64,000 nt of DNA from Saccharomycopsis phalli (Eukaryota; Ascomycota; Saccharomycetes; Ascoideales; Saccharomycopsidaceae), in NCBI GenBank assembly GCA_020342235.1, contig CP073215.1, forward strand, positions 1,178,001-1,242,000, read 5' to 3'. Made by a program: the position numbers and the translations under genes. Positions 1-9,628 of the stretch are shown piece by piece; the stretch's first letter is position 1; each line of letters opens with the position of its first letter. Under the pieces are notes generated by a model. It was given only the letters and a program-made list of their open reading frames with translations. It ran no database searches and was not told the origin of the DNA.

Positions 1-2683
1 TTGGCCGGTCTACTGAGCCCATCATGTCTCGGAGATACAATGTCTGTAACCGTCGATCTTCTGCATCCTCCTCCTGTCCACTGTGGAACACAATGACGTC
101 TACAAACTCGCCGTAAATGTCAAGAGTCGCATGGATCGCAGGAGCCAATTCTCCCACGGGGCTGGGCAAAAGATGGTGTGTGGAGTTCAAAATCGGGAAC
201 TTGGAGAAGAGAAGACAGCCCCAGGTGTGCTTGTTTGGCCCTGGACCATAGTCGGTGTAGTAGCCAAGATCCTGTGCAATTTTCTGGGTCAAGTCTCGGT
301 TGCCCATGACCACACGCTGGGTGTCAGTCTCCAACATTCCCATGACGTCCACTTCCAAGTCCTTCATCAAGTCACGCATGCGATCGTCGGAGGCCCATAG
401 GTCGTTGTCAAGGCCGAAATGTACGGTCCAGATTCCAGCAGTGAAGGTCTTGGTTTCTGGTCTAAAAGGTTTTGGGTCGTTGAACGGGAAGCGGAGGAAG
501 GCGATTATGGAGCTGACGATCGTCAAGAAGAGCAAGACCTTCTGGAACTTCTTGCGGATGTTTATCAAGTTCTTGCCCACCTTGTTGAGGGCCTTGTCGG
601 AGAGCACTGCGCCATTTGAAGCCCTGTCCAAGATTGCGGACTCCATGATTCCCAAGCCGACAAACGCAATTGGAATGCCAAATGCAAAGTTTGTGCGTTC
701 CCGGAGGATTGGGCCGGAAGGCACGAATGCGTAGGCGACGATCCACACGCTTCCAAGCATAAACACAATGTGGAAGAGGAACGCAATTGGGAACGACACT
801 CCCGGATTGAAACGGGCGACGTTCTCCACAAGGATCGGGGTCACTGACACCAAGTAAAACGTGAGGATCAAGCCGCCAAAGTAGCCCAACCAGCCGTGGA
901 AGAAGTAGAGCAACACAAAGCCAAGCACGCCTAGCAAGTAGAACGAGGTGTCGGCCAATGTGGCCCGTGACGAAACAAGGCCAAAGTAGATTCCTAGTGC
1001 GGTCACGGTCAAGGAAACTGCTCCGTGGGGCACTGGGATTGGGCCTTTGATTGGGTATCCGTCCCAGACCCAAGCGATGATTGTGGAGCTGTCGGTCACG
1101 AGACTGTGCAAGAGGAAGATGAGGCCGCCAAGTCCGGCAGAAGCCAAGAAAAGAGATTCTTTTCGCGAGGCAACAGAGACCTTGGACGGAGTGGCAGATG
1201 CCTGGTTGGCCAGATTGTTGATGTTGACGGTGACGTTCAATTTGTGGTAGTTTGGCGTGAGAAGCGCGGCCACAACGCCAATGACGATGCCGGTTTTGTT
1301 CCAGCCGCCGTTTGCAGCGTGCATGATCGGCCAGACCGGGTTGTGGGTAGCAAAGGCAAACTTGACGACCGATGAGAGCAAGAGGCCGATGGAGAAGATT
1401 GTGGCATAGTAGCGTTGCAAGTCCGAGCCCAATTCGGCAGTGACTTCGTGGTCGCCCTTGGAGTCTTTACGGTCCGAGAGAGAAGCTGCGATGTTTGCGA
1501 CGTACCAGAACTCGTTTGCGACTGCAATTGCGCAGAAGGCGGTGCCAAGACAGTTTGTCAAGAGGCGGTGTTCCGGGGTTGGGAAAAGGTATGCGCCGAC
1601 GCCAAAAAGCACGCCTAGTGCCCGGGGAACTTGTGGGTACCAGCAGAAAAAGTGTCTTAGCGAGGGGATGACAAGGACAATGGCCAAGAACATTGCCAGG
1701 ATGGCGGCCTCGTAGCCGGAGATGCCCATTGCCCAAAGCGGGAAGTGCCAAATCATGGCCAACAACCCTGTGAGGTTGCTCCAGAAGAAGAAGGAGTTGA
1801 CAGAGTGCACTGCGATGTTGCGGTACGAGAACAACTGCTCAAAGGCCATGATCTTGCTGTACTTGTCCAACTTGGAGATGGACTTGTCGATGCTGGTGAC
1901 GGTCTCGATCTCCTTGGCCATGTCGTTGATCTGCTGGTTGAACGAGATCTTCTTAAAGAAATCGACCTTAAGCGAGTCGCTGCCGGTGCCGATGCTCAAC
2001 TGCAAGTCGTTCAAGTCAAACATTGCCCAGGTATCAAAGCCAATGTCCAATACAATGAGGGCCCATTCGCAGTACGCATAGTATGAGTATGCTCCCGCAA
2101 CCCGGTGCACTTTGTGCTGGATAAACAAGTACACGAGGGGCACAAGGGTGCCAAAGAACGCCAAGCAGGTCCACATCCGGTAGCGGAATAGCGCAGACGG
2201 CTTTGGCGTAAGCACAAGCACCGCAGCTTCCCATGGGATCGTCAACACAATGTAGCTGATCATGAAAATGTCGTGGAAGTCGTGGTCGTCTGTCGACGTG
2301 ATATATACCCATCCTCCACAGGTGAACGTCCGCACTAGCCCAGATACGAGTCCAAACATGGGCCAGATTGAGTTTGGTTTCCACAACCGGAGGTACTGGA
2401 GGAAAATCAACGCAAAGCGCGGGCCGGCTGTAAGCGCAATGAGAATCTGGAACACCGACCGTTCCGGATACCTGTCTCCAATGGTGGCACTCACCGACGG
2501 AAACCATTCGTCGGGGTATTGGTAGTATTCATTTTCCACAATCTTGTGGTAGTGCAACAGAACGCCAATGACTAGCGCAGAGAAAAACGCAGTGTAGGCA
2601 AACGCCGAGTGTGCCCAGGCGACGTACTTGCCGCTAAACGAGACGAGCGGGGGTGGAACTTTGGACTTTTCAGAGTCACTCAT
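1..2683 (-). CDS. CWH43: Cwh43-type GPI-anchor lipid remodelling protein (3' end outside window)
   Basis: ER multispanning protein that in yeast exchanges the diacylglycerol of GPI anchors for ceramide. The frame runs without a stop from the ATG at 2683 to the window edge (894 codons), so about the last 60 residues expected from the 953-residue S. cerevisiae protein are missing. The N-terminal Frag1/DRAM-like part carries the family signature PDEWFPSVSATIGDRYPER at residues 57-75. Many hydrophobic segments follow to about residue 640. The C-terminal lumenal part resembles endonuclease/exonuclease/phosphatase folds and contains YGPGPNKHTWG near residue 834. It is divergent from the complex I gene at 3111, with a shared 427-bp promoter that holds a TCACGTGA box. 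The identification is secure; the truncation is purely the window boundary. Confidence 0.93.
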   Translation of the reverse strand, partial: MSDSEKSKVPPPLVSFSGKYVAWAHSAFAYTAFFSALVIGVLLHYHKIVENEYYQYPDEWFPSVSATIGDRYPERSVFQILIALTAGPRFALIFLQYLRLWKPNSIWPMFGLVSGLVRTFTCGGWVYITSTDDHDFHDIFMISYIVLTIPWEAAVLVLTPKPSALFRYRMWTCLAFFGTLVPLVYLFIQHKVHRVAGAYSYYAYCEWALIVLDIGFDTWAMFDLNDLQLSIGTGSDSLKVDFFKKISFNQQINDMAKEIETVTSIDKSISKLDKYSKIMAFEQLFSYRNIAVHSVNSFFFWSNLTGLLAMIWHFPLWAMGISGYEAAILAMFLAIVLVIPSLRHFFCWYPQVPRALGVLFGVGAYLFPTPEHRLLTNCLGTAFCAIAVANEFWYVANIAASLSDRKDSKGDHEVTAELGSDLQRYYATIFSIGLLLSSVVKFAFATHNPVWPIMHAANGGWNKTGIVIGVVAALLTPNYHKLNVTVNINNLANQASATPSKVSVASRKESLFLASAGLGGLIFLLHSLVTDSSTIIAWVWDGYPIKGPIPVPHGAVSLTVTALGIYFGLVSSRATLADTSFYLLGVLGFVLLYFFHGWLGYFGGLILTFYLVSVTPILVENVARFNPGVSFPIAFLFHIVFMLGSVWIVAYAFVPSGPILRERTNFAFGIPIAFVGLGIMESAILDRASNGAVLSDKALNKVGKNLINIRKKFQKVLLFLTIVSSIIAFLRFPFNDPKPFRPETKTFTAGIWTVHFGLDNDLWASDDRMRDLMKDLEVDVMGMLETDTQRVVMGNRDLTQKIAQDLGYYTDYGPGPNKHTWGCLLFSKFPILNSTHHLLPSPVGELAPAIHATLDIYGEFVDVIVFHSGQEEDAEDRRLQTLYLRDMMGSVDRP

Positions 2684-2723
2684 GGTGGACCAAAACATGC
2701 GTTGGCACTTGAAAGAGTAGTGG

Positions 2724-2731
2724 TCACGTGA
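2724..2731. promoter_or_regulatory. CACGTGA (Cbf1/E-box type) site, CWH43/NDUFB10 promoter
   Basis: Perfect palindrome TCACGTGA, 41 bp upstream of the CWH43 start and 380 bp upstream of the complex I gene. The same core occurs upstream of four other mitochondrial genes and SAH1 in this window. Cbf1 binds RTCACRTG in yeasts; binding here is inferred from sequence only. Confidence 0.5.
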
Positions 2732-2862
2732 TGTACTGAGTGACAGGTGATTGTCCTTGGTAACTGCATATTGAGTCTAGGCAATTGGGCAATGTATTAT
2801 ATGGCGAGTGGTTATAACAGTCAATGAGTCAGTCAATGCTGAGACTGTCAATAGCTGTCTCT

Positions 2863-2932
2863 CCAGTGTTGATTTCACCGGTATTGATTTCACCAGTATT
2901 GATTTCTCCAGTATTGATTTCTCCAGTATTGA
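2863..2932. repeat. 15-bp minisatellite
   Basis: Four to five tandem copies of a 15-bp unit of the type CCAGTATTGATTTCT, with a few substitutions between units, in the shared promoter of CWH43 and the complex I gene. Confidence 0.85.
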
Positions 2933-3110
2933 CAGTCTCGTTTTATTGTCCCTTTTTTGTCTTGCTGAGTTTCCATTCTTTCTTTTCTCTTTTCTCCTCC
3001 TCCTTTTTCCTCCTTCCTTCTTCCTCCCTCCTCCTCCTGTATTTCAGGGGTGTCGCACCCCCTCCGCTTCAACCAGTAAAAATCAATATTAAACCTACAC
3101 ACACCGTACA

Positions 3111-3429
3111 ATGCCAGGTAAGTACACCACCACCTCACAACAATTTCTAACGCGCAGAACACATCAGACCAGAGCCGGTTTCGTTTGATAATATAGACTA
3201 CAACAATTACGAGCAGTTGTCGGCTGCTCAGGACTCGATGTTGAGAGAACAGTGGATACGAGTGTCGGCGTTGAAAACCGTGAGAAGGGCGTTGGAAAAG
3301 TGCCACAAAGTCAGCGGAGTCAACAGCTACGAGGACTGCAAGCCGTTGGCCGACAAGTACTTGGAGTTGTTGCCTACGCACAGAGTCACTGGGTATTTGG
3401 GATACCAGAAGAACGATCCAAGCAAGTGA
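3111..3429 (+). CDS. NADH:ubiquinone oxidoreductase 12 kDa accessory subunit (NDUFB10/PDSW type)
   Basis: Accessory subunit of the membrane arm of mitochondrial complex I, equivalent to N. crassa nuo-12.3 and mammalian NDUFB10. The coding sequence is join(3111..3117,3158..3429), 92 residues. Exon 1 is only ATGCCAG; the 40-bp intron begins GTAAGT, has TTTCTAAC near its end and closes with GCAG. The spliced start reads MPEHIRPEPVSFDNIDYNNY and stays in frame. Family features are the REQWIRV segment, two cysteines spaced as in the twin-Cys fold (KCHKVSGVNSYEDC) and the KYLELLPTHRVTGYL tail. Its presence shows that the organism has complex I. The neighbours CWH43 and PGK1 are functionally unrelated. 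Confidence 0.88.
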
Positions 3430-3542
3430 GCTAGTCCTTGGATTGTGGATATTGCGGGCACGAGCATGTATGATCAATGAACATCGGATGATATTGTAAT
3501 GCCGAGATGGTGGATATAGGTTATCAGAGGTCTGAAGAGATG

Positions 3543-3610
3543 GTGTGCTTACTTGGTGTGGTGCTCACTTGTGTGGTGCTCACTTGTGTGGTGCTCACTT
3601 GCGTGGTTCT
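3543..3610. repeat. 15-bp minisatellite
   Basis: Tandem copies of GTGTGGTGCTCACTT with diverged copies at each edge, about 110 bp past the complex I stop codon. Confidence 0.85.
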
Positions 3611-3731
3611 TCATTGGTGCTTACTTGGTGTTGATTATTTGTACTAATTTACCGAATATTTCAATTCATTGTAGTCGAGCGGTTTTCAGATTATATATTG
3701 GTGTTCTATCGTTGGAGTGTCAATTGATGAA

Positions 3732-3786
3732 AATTGAATTGTATAATTGAATTGTATAATTGACTTGTATAAATTGACTTGTATAA
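3732..3786. repeat. AT-rich 13-14-bp minisatellite, left part
   Basis: Four tandem units of the type ATTGACTTGTATAA. The same unit (ATTGACTTGAATAA and variants) resumes at 4074-4148 on the other side of a fossil element, so the array appears to have been interrupted by it. Confidence 0.8.
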
Positions 3787-3789
3787 ATA

Positions 3790-4073
3790 ATAATAATATT
3801 TATCCAAAGCCATGGCTATACTAGGCTCCCGGAGGAGAGCAATGAGCTTTTACCTAAATTAATTGTAACTTGAGCCATCCCCAGGGTACTAGTACGATGG
3901 CCTCCTAATGTGTTGTAACAAAAAGGAAACCACCCGTCCAGCACAGACGAATAGAATCCTATAAGATTTTTAAGCTTTGTCTTGTCTGAAAGAAGATGCG
4001 GGCTTGATTCCAGTGGTGATTCCTTGATTCCAGTGGTTCCTAGTGTATCTGTTCTTGGGCTCAAAAGGCCAGA
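3790..4073 (-). mobile_element. Fossil copy A of a dispersed retroelement-like family
   Basis: About 280 bp that shares its left boundary (AATAATATTTATCCAA followed by a CATGGCTATACTAGGCTCCC-like segment) and internal blocks with the copies at 6010, 28073 and 28455. It is short, internally rearranged relative to the longer copy at 28455, and clearly broken. The divergence between copies suggests an old insertion. Whether the family is LTR or LINE cannot be decided here because no reverse transcriptase or integrase region is in the window. Confidence 0.6.
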
Positions 4074-4148
4074 ATTGTATAAATTGACTTGAATAAATTG
4101 AATTTCTAAATTGACTTGAATAAATTGAATTTTTAAATTGACTTGAAC
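4074..4148. repeat. AT-rich 13-14-bp minisatellite, right part
   Basis: Continuation of the array at 3732-3786 on the far side of fossil copy A, with units of the type AATTGACTTGAATAA alternating with AATTGAATTTCTA. Confidence 0.75.
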
Positions 4149-4402
4149 AACTCCAATTCACAACTTAACCAAAGATATATTCACAACGTCCAACCACTCC
4201 ACTTGCAACCACTATACATCACATTAATCTTCACAACTCCACTTACAACCAATTTACATCCCATGCTCTTCACAACGTCCAGATCACTCTTACTACTCCA
4301 CTCCATCCATGCTGTTACAACTCCCAACATCTCTTACTACTCCACTCCACACCATTTCACCTCGGCAACCAGTCTACAATTCCATAAACCTATATTATCC
4401 AT

Positions 4403-5650
4403 CTATTTATCAGACAACGCAGCGACACCCGGCAAAGTCTTACCCTCCAACAACTCCAAAGAGGCTCCTCCCCCAGTGGAAACGTGGCTCAACTTGTCAA
4501 CAACACCAAACTTCTTGGCAACAGTGGCAGTGTCACCGCCGCCAATGATGACGGTGTTACCCTCTTGCGAAGAGGCAACAGCAGCATCCAACAAGGTCTT
4601 GGTGCCCTGGGAGAACTTCTCAAACTCAAACACCCCTGGAGGCCCGTTCCAGACAATGGTTCTGGCCTCGGCCACAGTGTCGGCAAACAACTTTCTGGTC
4701 TCTGGACCGGCGTCCAAGCCCATCCATCCGTCTGGGATACCCTGTTTGGCAGTGACGACGTCGGTCTTGGCGTCCTTGTCGAACTTGTCGGCAATGACAA
4801 AGTCGACTGGCAACACGATCTTGACGTTGTACTTGACGGCCTTGTCGTGGAGCTTCTGGACGATTTCCGCGCCGGCCTGGTCGAACAACGAGTCGCCGAT
4901 CTTGGTGCCGTCCAAGACTTTCTTGAAGGTGAAGGCCATGCCACCGCCGATGATCAAGATGTCGACCTGGTCCAACAAGTTGTCAATCAACTGGATCTTG
5001 TCCGAGACCTTGGCGCCTCCCAAGATGGCAAGGAACGGTCTCACTGGGTTTTCCAATGCCTTGGCAAAGTAGGTGAGCTCCTTGGACATCAAGAATCCTG
5101 CGGCTCTTTGTGGCAACTCAACGCCAACCATGGACGAGTGGGCGCGATGGGCAGTGCCAAAGGCGTCATTGACGTAGACATCAGCCAAGGCAGTCAATTG
5201 CTTTCTAAACTCCTCGACCTTGGTCTTGTCGGCCTTGATCTTCTGCCCGTCAATCTTCTGCGAGCCTTCCTCCTCAATGTGGAAGCGCAAGTTCTCCAAC
5301 AAGATCACCGAGCCGTCTGGCGCGTCCTTGACCGCCTTCTCGACTTGTGGGCCGACACAGTCGCTGAGGAAGATGACCTTCTTGTTCAACAACTTGGACA
5401 ATTCCTCCTTGACTGGCTCCAACGAGTACTTCAAGTCGACCTTTCCGTTTGGCCGGCCCAAGTGGGACGCAAGGATCACGGCCTTTGGCTTCTCCTTGAG
5501 GACGTACTCAATGGTTGGCAAAGCAGCCACGATTCTCTGGTTGTTGGTGATGGTCTTGCCGTCCAATGGGACGTTGAAGTCCACACGGATAAAGACTCTC
5601 TTGCCCGCAACAGAGAGATCGGATACAGATAATTTTTTGGAAAGTGACAT
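4403..5650 (-). CDS. PGK1: 3-phosphoglycerate kinase
   Basis: Cytosolic glycolytic enzyme that transfers a phosphate from 1,3-bisphosphoglycerate to ADP. The protein has 415 residues, matching the usual 415-416 of yeast Pgk1. It starts [12 protein letters not shown] at the ATG at 5650; the frame is open upstream but has no better ATG. The N-terminal domain shows RVDFNVP and SHLGRPNG (substrate-binding basic patch), and the C-terminal domain shows the Gly-rich nucleotide site [13 protein letters not shown] near residue 370. Leucine is almost always TTG, as in highly expressed yeast genes. A TATATATA element lies about 35 bp upstream of the ATG on the coding strand. Convergent with the complex I gene, divergent from SPT10. 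Confidence 0.98.
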   Translation of the reverse strand: MSLSKKLSVSDLSVAGKRVFIRVDFNVPLDGKTITNNQRIVAALPTIEYVLKEKPKAVILASHLGRPNGKVDLKYSLEPVKEELSKLLNKKVIFLSDCVGPQVEKAVKDAPDGSVILLENLRFHIEEEGSQKIDGQKIKADKTKVEEFRKQLTALADVYVNDAFGTAHRAHSSMVGVELPQRAAGFLMSKELTYFAKALENPVRPFLAILGGAKVSDKIQLIDNLLDQVDILIIGGGMAFTFKKVLDGTKIGDSLFDQAGAEIVQKLHDKAVKYNVKIVLPVDFVIADKFDKDAKTDVVTAKQGIPDGWMGLDAGPETRKLFADTVAEARTIVWNGPPGVFEFEKFSQGTKTLLDAAVASSQEGNTVIIGGGDTATVAKKFGVVDKLSHVSTGGGASLELLEGKTLPGVAALSDK

Positions 5651-5793
5651 TGTGCAATGGCGAAAAAGCAAACGGGGGAGGTATATATACCACGCAGGAC
5701 ATCAGGTGGCTACTGGCATCACCCGACATGTCTTGCGTCAAATGTACAATGTACAGAATATTGGCAGATGGGGTGATGATTAGATGGAGGATG

Positions 5794-5915
5794 GAGGTTA
5801 GAGGAGGTTAGAGGAGGTTAGAGGAGGTTAGAGGGGGTTAGAGGGGGTTAGAGGAGGTTTAGATGATGATTGGATGATGATTGGATGATGATTGGATGAT
5901 GATTGGATGATGATA
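5794..5915. repeat. Two adjoining minisatellites (10 bp and 11 bp)
   Basis: Positions 5794-5860 hold about seven copies of GAGGTTAGAG with a GGGGG variant in the middle. Positions 5863-5915 hold four copies of TGATGATTGGA. They lie about 145-265 bp upstream of the PGK1 start. Confidence 0.88.
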
Positions 5916-6009
5916 ACATCAGATGGGTTGGGAATAACAGATATGTATAATATCGTGTGGATAATTCAGATGGATAATATCACATAGGTTGGATTATCAA
6001 ATGGGCTGG

Positions 6010-6550
6010 GAATAATAATATTCATCAAGACTATAGCTATACTAGGCTCCCACGGGAGATTTATACTTTGCCGTATACAACCAAGCACGGCAATGTAGTC
6101 GTCGAAAGAAACTCTGTGATAGAGATGTAAACTTTTGACTAGAGCTTGTGAATATATAATGTAATCGACATTAAAGAGCAGTGTGCTTTTCCTAGGTCGT
6201 AGGTGGATGGCTTGGATCCTCGCATCTATTGCATCATGGCTAGCCTATGCGTTGAATAAAGTCTTTATTATGTGAAACTAAGCTTGGCCGTTGGGTAGTT
6301 GGCAGATCTTGCTGAGTATTCGCTTAGGTCCAACTAGGGCTTTTGAAAGTAGTAATTTTGACTTTTCAGTAGTCACTTGAATTGAGTCTTTGCGTAGTGT
6401 CTTGCAATGGAACGGGAGCCGGATCCCATTGAGTCAATGAGCTCTTGCCATTGCTTGGTTACCTTTTCCGTGTAGCTCTTGAGACAGAAACGTTCCGTTG
6501 CTTCAGCGGGGCCGTTTTTAGTGTGTCAGTGTCCAGTTTAGTCTGATTTT
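6010..6550 (-). mobile_element. Fossil copy B of the dispersed retroelement-like family
   Basis: About 540 bp beginning with the same boundary sequence as copies A and C (AATAATATT then TATAGCTATACTAGGCTCCC). It then matches the far part of copy D (28455-29875), including a block with CTTTTGAAAGTAGTAATTTTG. It is broken and internally deleted relative to copy D. Divergence from D is obvious by eye, so the insertion looks old. Confidence 0.6.
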
Positions 6551-6767
6551 GAGGGCCGTGAAGTCTCTTGGATGAGGGTACGGGTGGGGTTTATTGTTTG
6601 CGACGGATTATTTAATGTGGGTGTCTCTGCTCTTTTGATGGGGTTGGGATTTGTATTGATGAACCATCTTATGCAGTTGTCGATGGCAATCTGTTTAAGC
6701 AGAAGTGACGGTGGGAGGGCTTGAGGTTGGAAATCAATGGTTGGGATATTAGATAATTGGAACATTA

Positions 6768-6979
6768 AAGGTTGGACATCAAAGGTTGGACATCAAAGGT
6801 TGGACATCAAAGGTTGGACATCAAAGGTTGGACATCAATGGTTGGACATCAATGGTTGGACATCAATGGTTGGACATCAATGGTTGGACATCAATGGTTG
6901 GACATCAATGGTTGGACATCAATGGTTGGACATCAATGGTTGGACATCAATGGTTGGACATCAAAGGTTGGACATCAAA
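6768..6979. repeat. 14-bp minisatellite, about 15 copies
   Basis: Near-perfect tandem copies of AAAGGTTGGACATC in two subtypes (ATCAAAGG and ATCAATGG), with the CAATGG subtype filling the middle. It lies 155 bp upstream of SPT10. Because 14 is not divisible by 3, all frames stay open and produce spurious Gly-Trp-Thr-Ser peptides. Confidence 0.93.
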
Positions 6980-7134
6980 TGAGTTAGGATATGATAGGAC
7001 TCAATGGTGGCTCTCATTTTCTTATATCATGGTGACATCAGATTCTCGTGACACTTCTGACTACCAACTATCACCTCTCATGATCTCGTACGGGTAACCC
7101 CACATTATAAGCCTGGAGCACAGCGTACACCCAC

Positions 7135-8478
7135 ATGAGGAAGCTCAGCGAGTCCGAGCTCATTGCGGCAAAGATTACGCCGCAGACGCTTTTGTTGAAC
7201 GACGACCAGACGACCGCGACGATATATCCGATTGCGCTGCCCGACTGCGTGCCACATGGGCTCCTTGAGTTCATCTGCGACGAGTTCAATGGGGAGATCT
7301 TCAAGGGCACGACGTTCCCGTTCACGAGCCCGTTCCCTGTGGGCATGTTCACCAACTACTGGTTCGGGTGGTTTGGCGCGGTGATTGTGCTAGGCGACGA
7401 CGCGAGCTTGTTTGAGTCGTCGGCGACACGCCAATGGGAAAAAGAGTGTCTTGGCGCCTTCACCATCAAGCCCAACTACCCTGGGCGCAGTCTGCACGTG
7501 TGCACGGGCAGCTTCATCACCAACATCGGGGTGCGCAACCGCGGCATCTGCAGCAGCATGATGGACGCGTTCCTCGAGTGGGGCGCCGCGTTGGGGTTCA
7601 CATATGCACTCTTTGACTTGGTGTATGCCTCCAACACAGCCATGACGCGTGTGCTCATCAAGAAGAAGTATAAGCGGCTCGGGACGATTCCCGGCGGCGG
7701 GTCGTTGAAGGACCGCGAGATTCCCGACGACGTGGTCATGTTTGGCAAGCAATTGTACCGCGCGCCGGGACGGCAGCACCAGGAGCACGTGACTCCGGCG
7801 GAGGTGCCGGCGGAGGCGCCGAAGATGATTACCATGACGGTCAACGAGACCAACATGCTCCGCCTCCAGAACATCCGGTACTATCTTTTGCACGGGAAGT
7901 ACCCGCCGTGCCTCAACCGCAACGACAAAAACAAAATCCGTGCCGCGCTCCTGAACTACCGTTTGATTGGCGACAAGATGATGCTCAAGAACAAGGAGGT
8001 TGTCATTGATCCCGAGGAGCAGGTCAAGATCGTCAACAAGATGCATCTCTTGACCGAGCACGGGGGAATTAACCGCACCACCTCCATGGTGACCGAGCGG
8101 TATCACTGGATGGGGGTCAAGGACATTGTCAAGCAGTTTATCCAGGGGTGCAGCGTGTGTATCCGGACAAAGAGCTCTGACAAGAAGAAGCCAAAGGAGC
8201 TGGTAAACGTGCCGGAGGACCCTGACCTGCACCAGGTGAAGCGGCAGAAGCTCAGCGAGATGCAGTTTGGCAGTGATGATGATGATAGCGAGTACAGCGA
8301 GGCGTCGCTGTTTGACTATGGAGAGGTGTATGACCATATCGAGGATAACGACAACAACCAGGATAGTCAGGAGGAGTATGTTTCGGAGCTCCATGACTTG
8401 GAGAATGACACTGAGCAGTTGGACCAGTTTTTGAACCGCAATTCTGACGGGGCGTTTGCCAACGGAGATGAGTACTGA
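7135..8478 (+). CDS. SPT10: Spt10-like histone-gene activator (GNAT domain plus H2C2 zinc finger)
   Basis: Nuclear sequence-specific activator of core histone genes with a putative acetyltransferase domain. The protein has 447 residues, shorter than the 640-residue S. cerevisiae protein. The GNAT region is at about 105-190 with the acetyl-CoA loop around RNRGICSSMM (135-144). The zinc finger is H304-x4-H309-x29-C339-x2-C342, the H2C2 type also found at the N terminus of retroviral and retrotransposon integrases, which in Spt10 binds DNA. The C terminus is acidic (poly-Asp near 375-385). The start is the first ATG of the frame. A 19-bp minisatellite begins about 10 bp past the stop codon. Assignment is secure from the domain pair and order. 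Confidence 0.9.
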   Translation: MRKLSESELIAAKITPQTLLLNDDQTTATIYPIALPDCVPHGLLEFICDEFNGEIFKGTTFPFTSPFPVGMFTNYWFGWFGAVIVLGDDASLFESSATRQWEKECLGAFTIKPNYPGRSLHVCTGSFITNIGVRNRGICSSMMDAFLEWGAALGFTYALFDLVYASNTAMTRVLIKKKYKRLGTIPGGGSLKDREIPDDVVMFGKQLYRAPGRQHQEHVTPAEVPAEAPKMITMTVNETNMLRLQNIRYYLLHGKYPPCLNRNDKNKIRAALLNYRLIGDKMMLKNKEVVIDPEEQVKIVNKMHLLTEHGGINRTTSMVTERYHWMGVKDIVKQFIQGCSVCIRTKSSDKKKPKELVNVPEDPDLHQVKRQKLSEMQFGSDDDDSEYSEASLFDYGEVYDHIEDNDNNQDSQEEYVSELHDLENDTEQLDQFLNRNSDGAFANGDEY

Positions 8479-8839
8479 AGATGGATATCAAAGGAAGTCA
8501 AAGGAAGTCAGGGAAGTCAAAGGAAGTCAGGGAGGCCAAAGGAAGTCAGGGAGGTCAAAGGAAGTCAGGGAGGTCAAAGGAAGTCAGGGAGGTCAAAGGA
8601 AGTCAAAGGACGTCAGGGAAGTCAAGATAAAGTCAAGATGGAATATAACTGAAGGTGAACTAGTTTCCATAGTACGTTCATCTGACTTTGGGTATACAAG
8701 TGTGTTTGGACATCGCCATCTACTGGTTGTAATATAGAACTTTTGATTAAATGGTCATTGTAATATATACTAATAAATGCATCAACATAATAGTCGATAG
8801 TCCAACAGTCAACAGCCCAGTCACACTCTCCAGCCCAAT
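8479..8839. other. Convergent intergenic region SPT10/RIB7
   Basis: The first 160 bp are a 19-bp minisatellite. The remainder is plain AT-rich sequence, presumably holding both 3' UTRs. I see no gene or RNA in it. Confidence 0.6.
8486..8636. repeat. 19-bp minisatellite directly after the SPT10 stop
   Basis: Tandem units of AAAGGAAGTCAGGGAGGTC, with GGAAGTC at 8522, 8541 and 8560, and shorter 10-bp half units at both ends. It starts within the presumed SPT10 3' UTR. Confidence 0.9.
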
Positions 8840-9592
8840 TCAACACAACCGGCCAGCAACAACTCCATCCTCATTGCCTCTCCACCACCTCACATCCTTC
8901 ATCTTCTGATGACCCATTGGACTCACCTCCACCCCTTCCCGGCCAAGAAACACCAGGCCAATCGTCACAATCAAACTATCAACAACAAACCTCCCCCCAA
9001 CTTGATAATTCAACAACTCATTAATCACAACCGCACCCCCTTCCACCATCACTGATTTAATGCCTTCCTTCCCCAATTGCTTCAACACATGCCCCCAATC
9101 TCTACTCCGCACATACACCACCTTGCCTCCAATCTCTCGTAATCCCCGCTCAAACTCTACAGAAACACTCCCTTGGCACTTCTCCCAGTCAGCAACAACA
9201 TACGGCCCAAGGCCTTTGCCCTGTCGTGCCAAATCAGCCACTTTACTACCAAGAATCGTCGATGCACTTTTCAAGCTAGGATCCAAGATAACCGGCCTGA
9301 TTGGCGTCTTCATGGCCCCCTCAATTCGGCTGCACAACCCTGGATCGTCACACAAGAACGTCCCTATCCCAACGAGTATCGCATCAAACTTTGTCCGGAG
9401 GTAATGCGTCATGACTTTGGTCTCCATCGACGAGATCTTGGTCTGCACTCCACGCTTCAACGCAATCCGTGAATCAAGCGACTGTGCATACGTAAGAAGC
9501 ACAAACGGGTACTCGGAACACCTTGCGGTCGTTGGGGGTAAATATCCGTCAATTGTCCGCCTGAGATCCTCGTCAATCGCCGGAAGTGACAT
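8840..9592 (-). CDS. RIB7: Diaminohydroxyphosphoribosylamino-pyrimidine reductase (riboflavin pathway)
   Basis: Second step of fungal riboflavin synthesis: NADPH-dependent reduction of 2,5-diamino-6-ribosylamino-4(3H)-pyrimidinone 5'-phosphate. The protein has 250 residues, close to the 244 of S. cerevisiae Rib7. Family features are the YAQSLDSRIA segment near residue 40, the THYLRTKFDAILVGIGTFLCDDP block and the MVEGGAVVINELL motif toward the C terminus. The ATG at 9592 (MSLPAIDEDL) is chosen; the frame is open upstream without another ATG. The start lies only 36 bp downstream of the 3' end of the tRNA-Pro gene on the same strand, so its promoter must overlap that tRNA gene or lie beyond it. 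Confidence 0.92.
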   Translation of the reverse strand: MSLPAIDEDLRRTIDGYLPPTTARCSEYPFVLLTYAQSLDSRIALKRGVQTKISSMETKVMTHYLRTKFDAILVGIGTFLCDDPGLCSRIEGAMKTPIRPVILDPSLKSASTILGSKVADLARQGKGLGPYVVADWEKCQGSVSVEFERGLREIGGKVVYVRSRDWGHVLKQLGKEGIKSVMVEGGAVVINELLNYQVGGRFVVDSLIVTIGLVFLGREGVEVSPMGHQKMKDVRWWRGNEDGVVAGRLC

Positions 9593-9596
9593 TGGC

Positions 9597-9607
9597 AAAA
9601 AAAAAAA
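9597..9607 (-). terminator. Pol III terminator of tRNA-Pro inside the RIB7 leader
   Basis: Eleven T residues on the minus strand, starting 21 nt past the tRNA 3' end and ending 4 nt before the RIB7 ATG; a shorter T run lies nearer the tRNA. Runs of this length terminate RNA polymerase III. Confidence 0.6.
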
Positions 9608-9628
9608 GTGGAAAATCGCAAAAATAAA

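Larger units (their letters stand above)
2684..3110. other. Divergent promoter between CWH43 and the complex I subunit gene
   Basis: This 427-bp gene-free stretch holds a palindromic TCACGTGA at 2724-2731, a short 15-bp minisatellite at 2863-2932, and a strongly pyrimidine-rich strand at about 2940-3050 (runs of T and C with CTCC) just before the complex I start codon. Pyrimidine tracts of this kind are common upstream of yeast start sites. I see no gene in it. Confidence 0.6.
3430..4402. other. Gene-free stretch with three small arrays and a fossil repeat
   Basis: Convergent intergenic region between the complex I gene and PGK1. It contains a 15-bp array (3543-3610), an AT-rich 13-14-bp array (3732-3786), a degraded dispersed element (3790-4073), then more of the same AT-rich unit (4074-4148). 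Beyond that is plain sequence with repeated CACAACTCCA/TTACAACC-like words up to the PGK1 stop. I see no plausible gene. Confidence 0.7.
5651..7134. other. 1.5 kb gene-free stretch between PGK1 and SPT10
   Basis: Contains the PGK1 promoter with a TATA box near 5683-5690, a 10-bp array, an 11-bp array, a fossil repeat copy (6010-6550), about 200 bp of plain sequence and then a long 14-bp array ending about 155 bp before the SPT10 ATG. Several frames are open across the 14-bp array because its length is not a multiple of three, but they are artefacts of repetition. Confidence 0.7.

Noticed and set aside
4143-5632. Long plus-strand open frames opposite PGK1
   Set aside because: They mirror the PGK1 codon bias (TTG-rich genes leave antisense frames open) and show no family features.
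6768-6979. CRISPR-like array
   Set aside because: Units are contiguous without unique spacers, as in all arrays here; these are minisatellites in a eukaryote.
6737-7097. Three overlapping frames encoding GHQWLDINGWTSMV repeats
   Set aside because: They are the translation of a 14-bp minisatellite, which stays open in all frames; no promoter or conserved flank.
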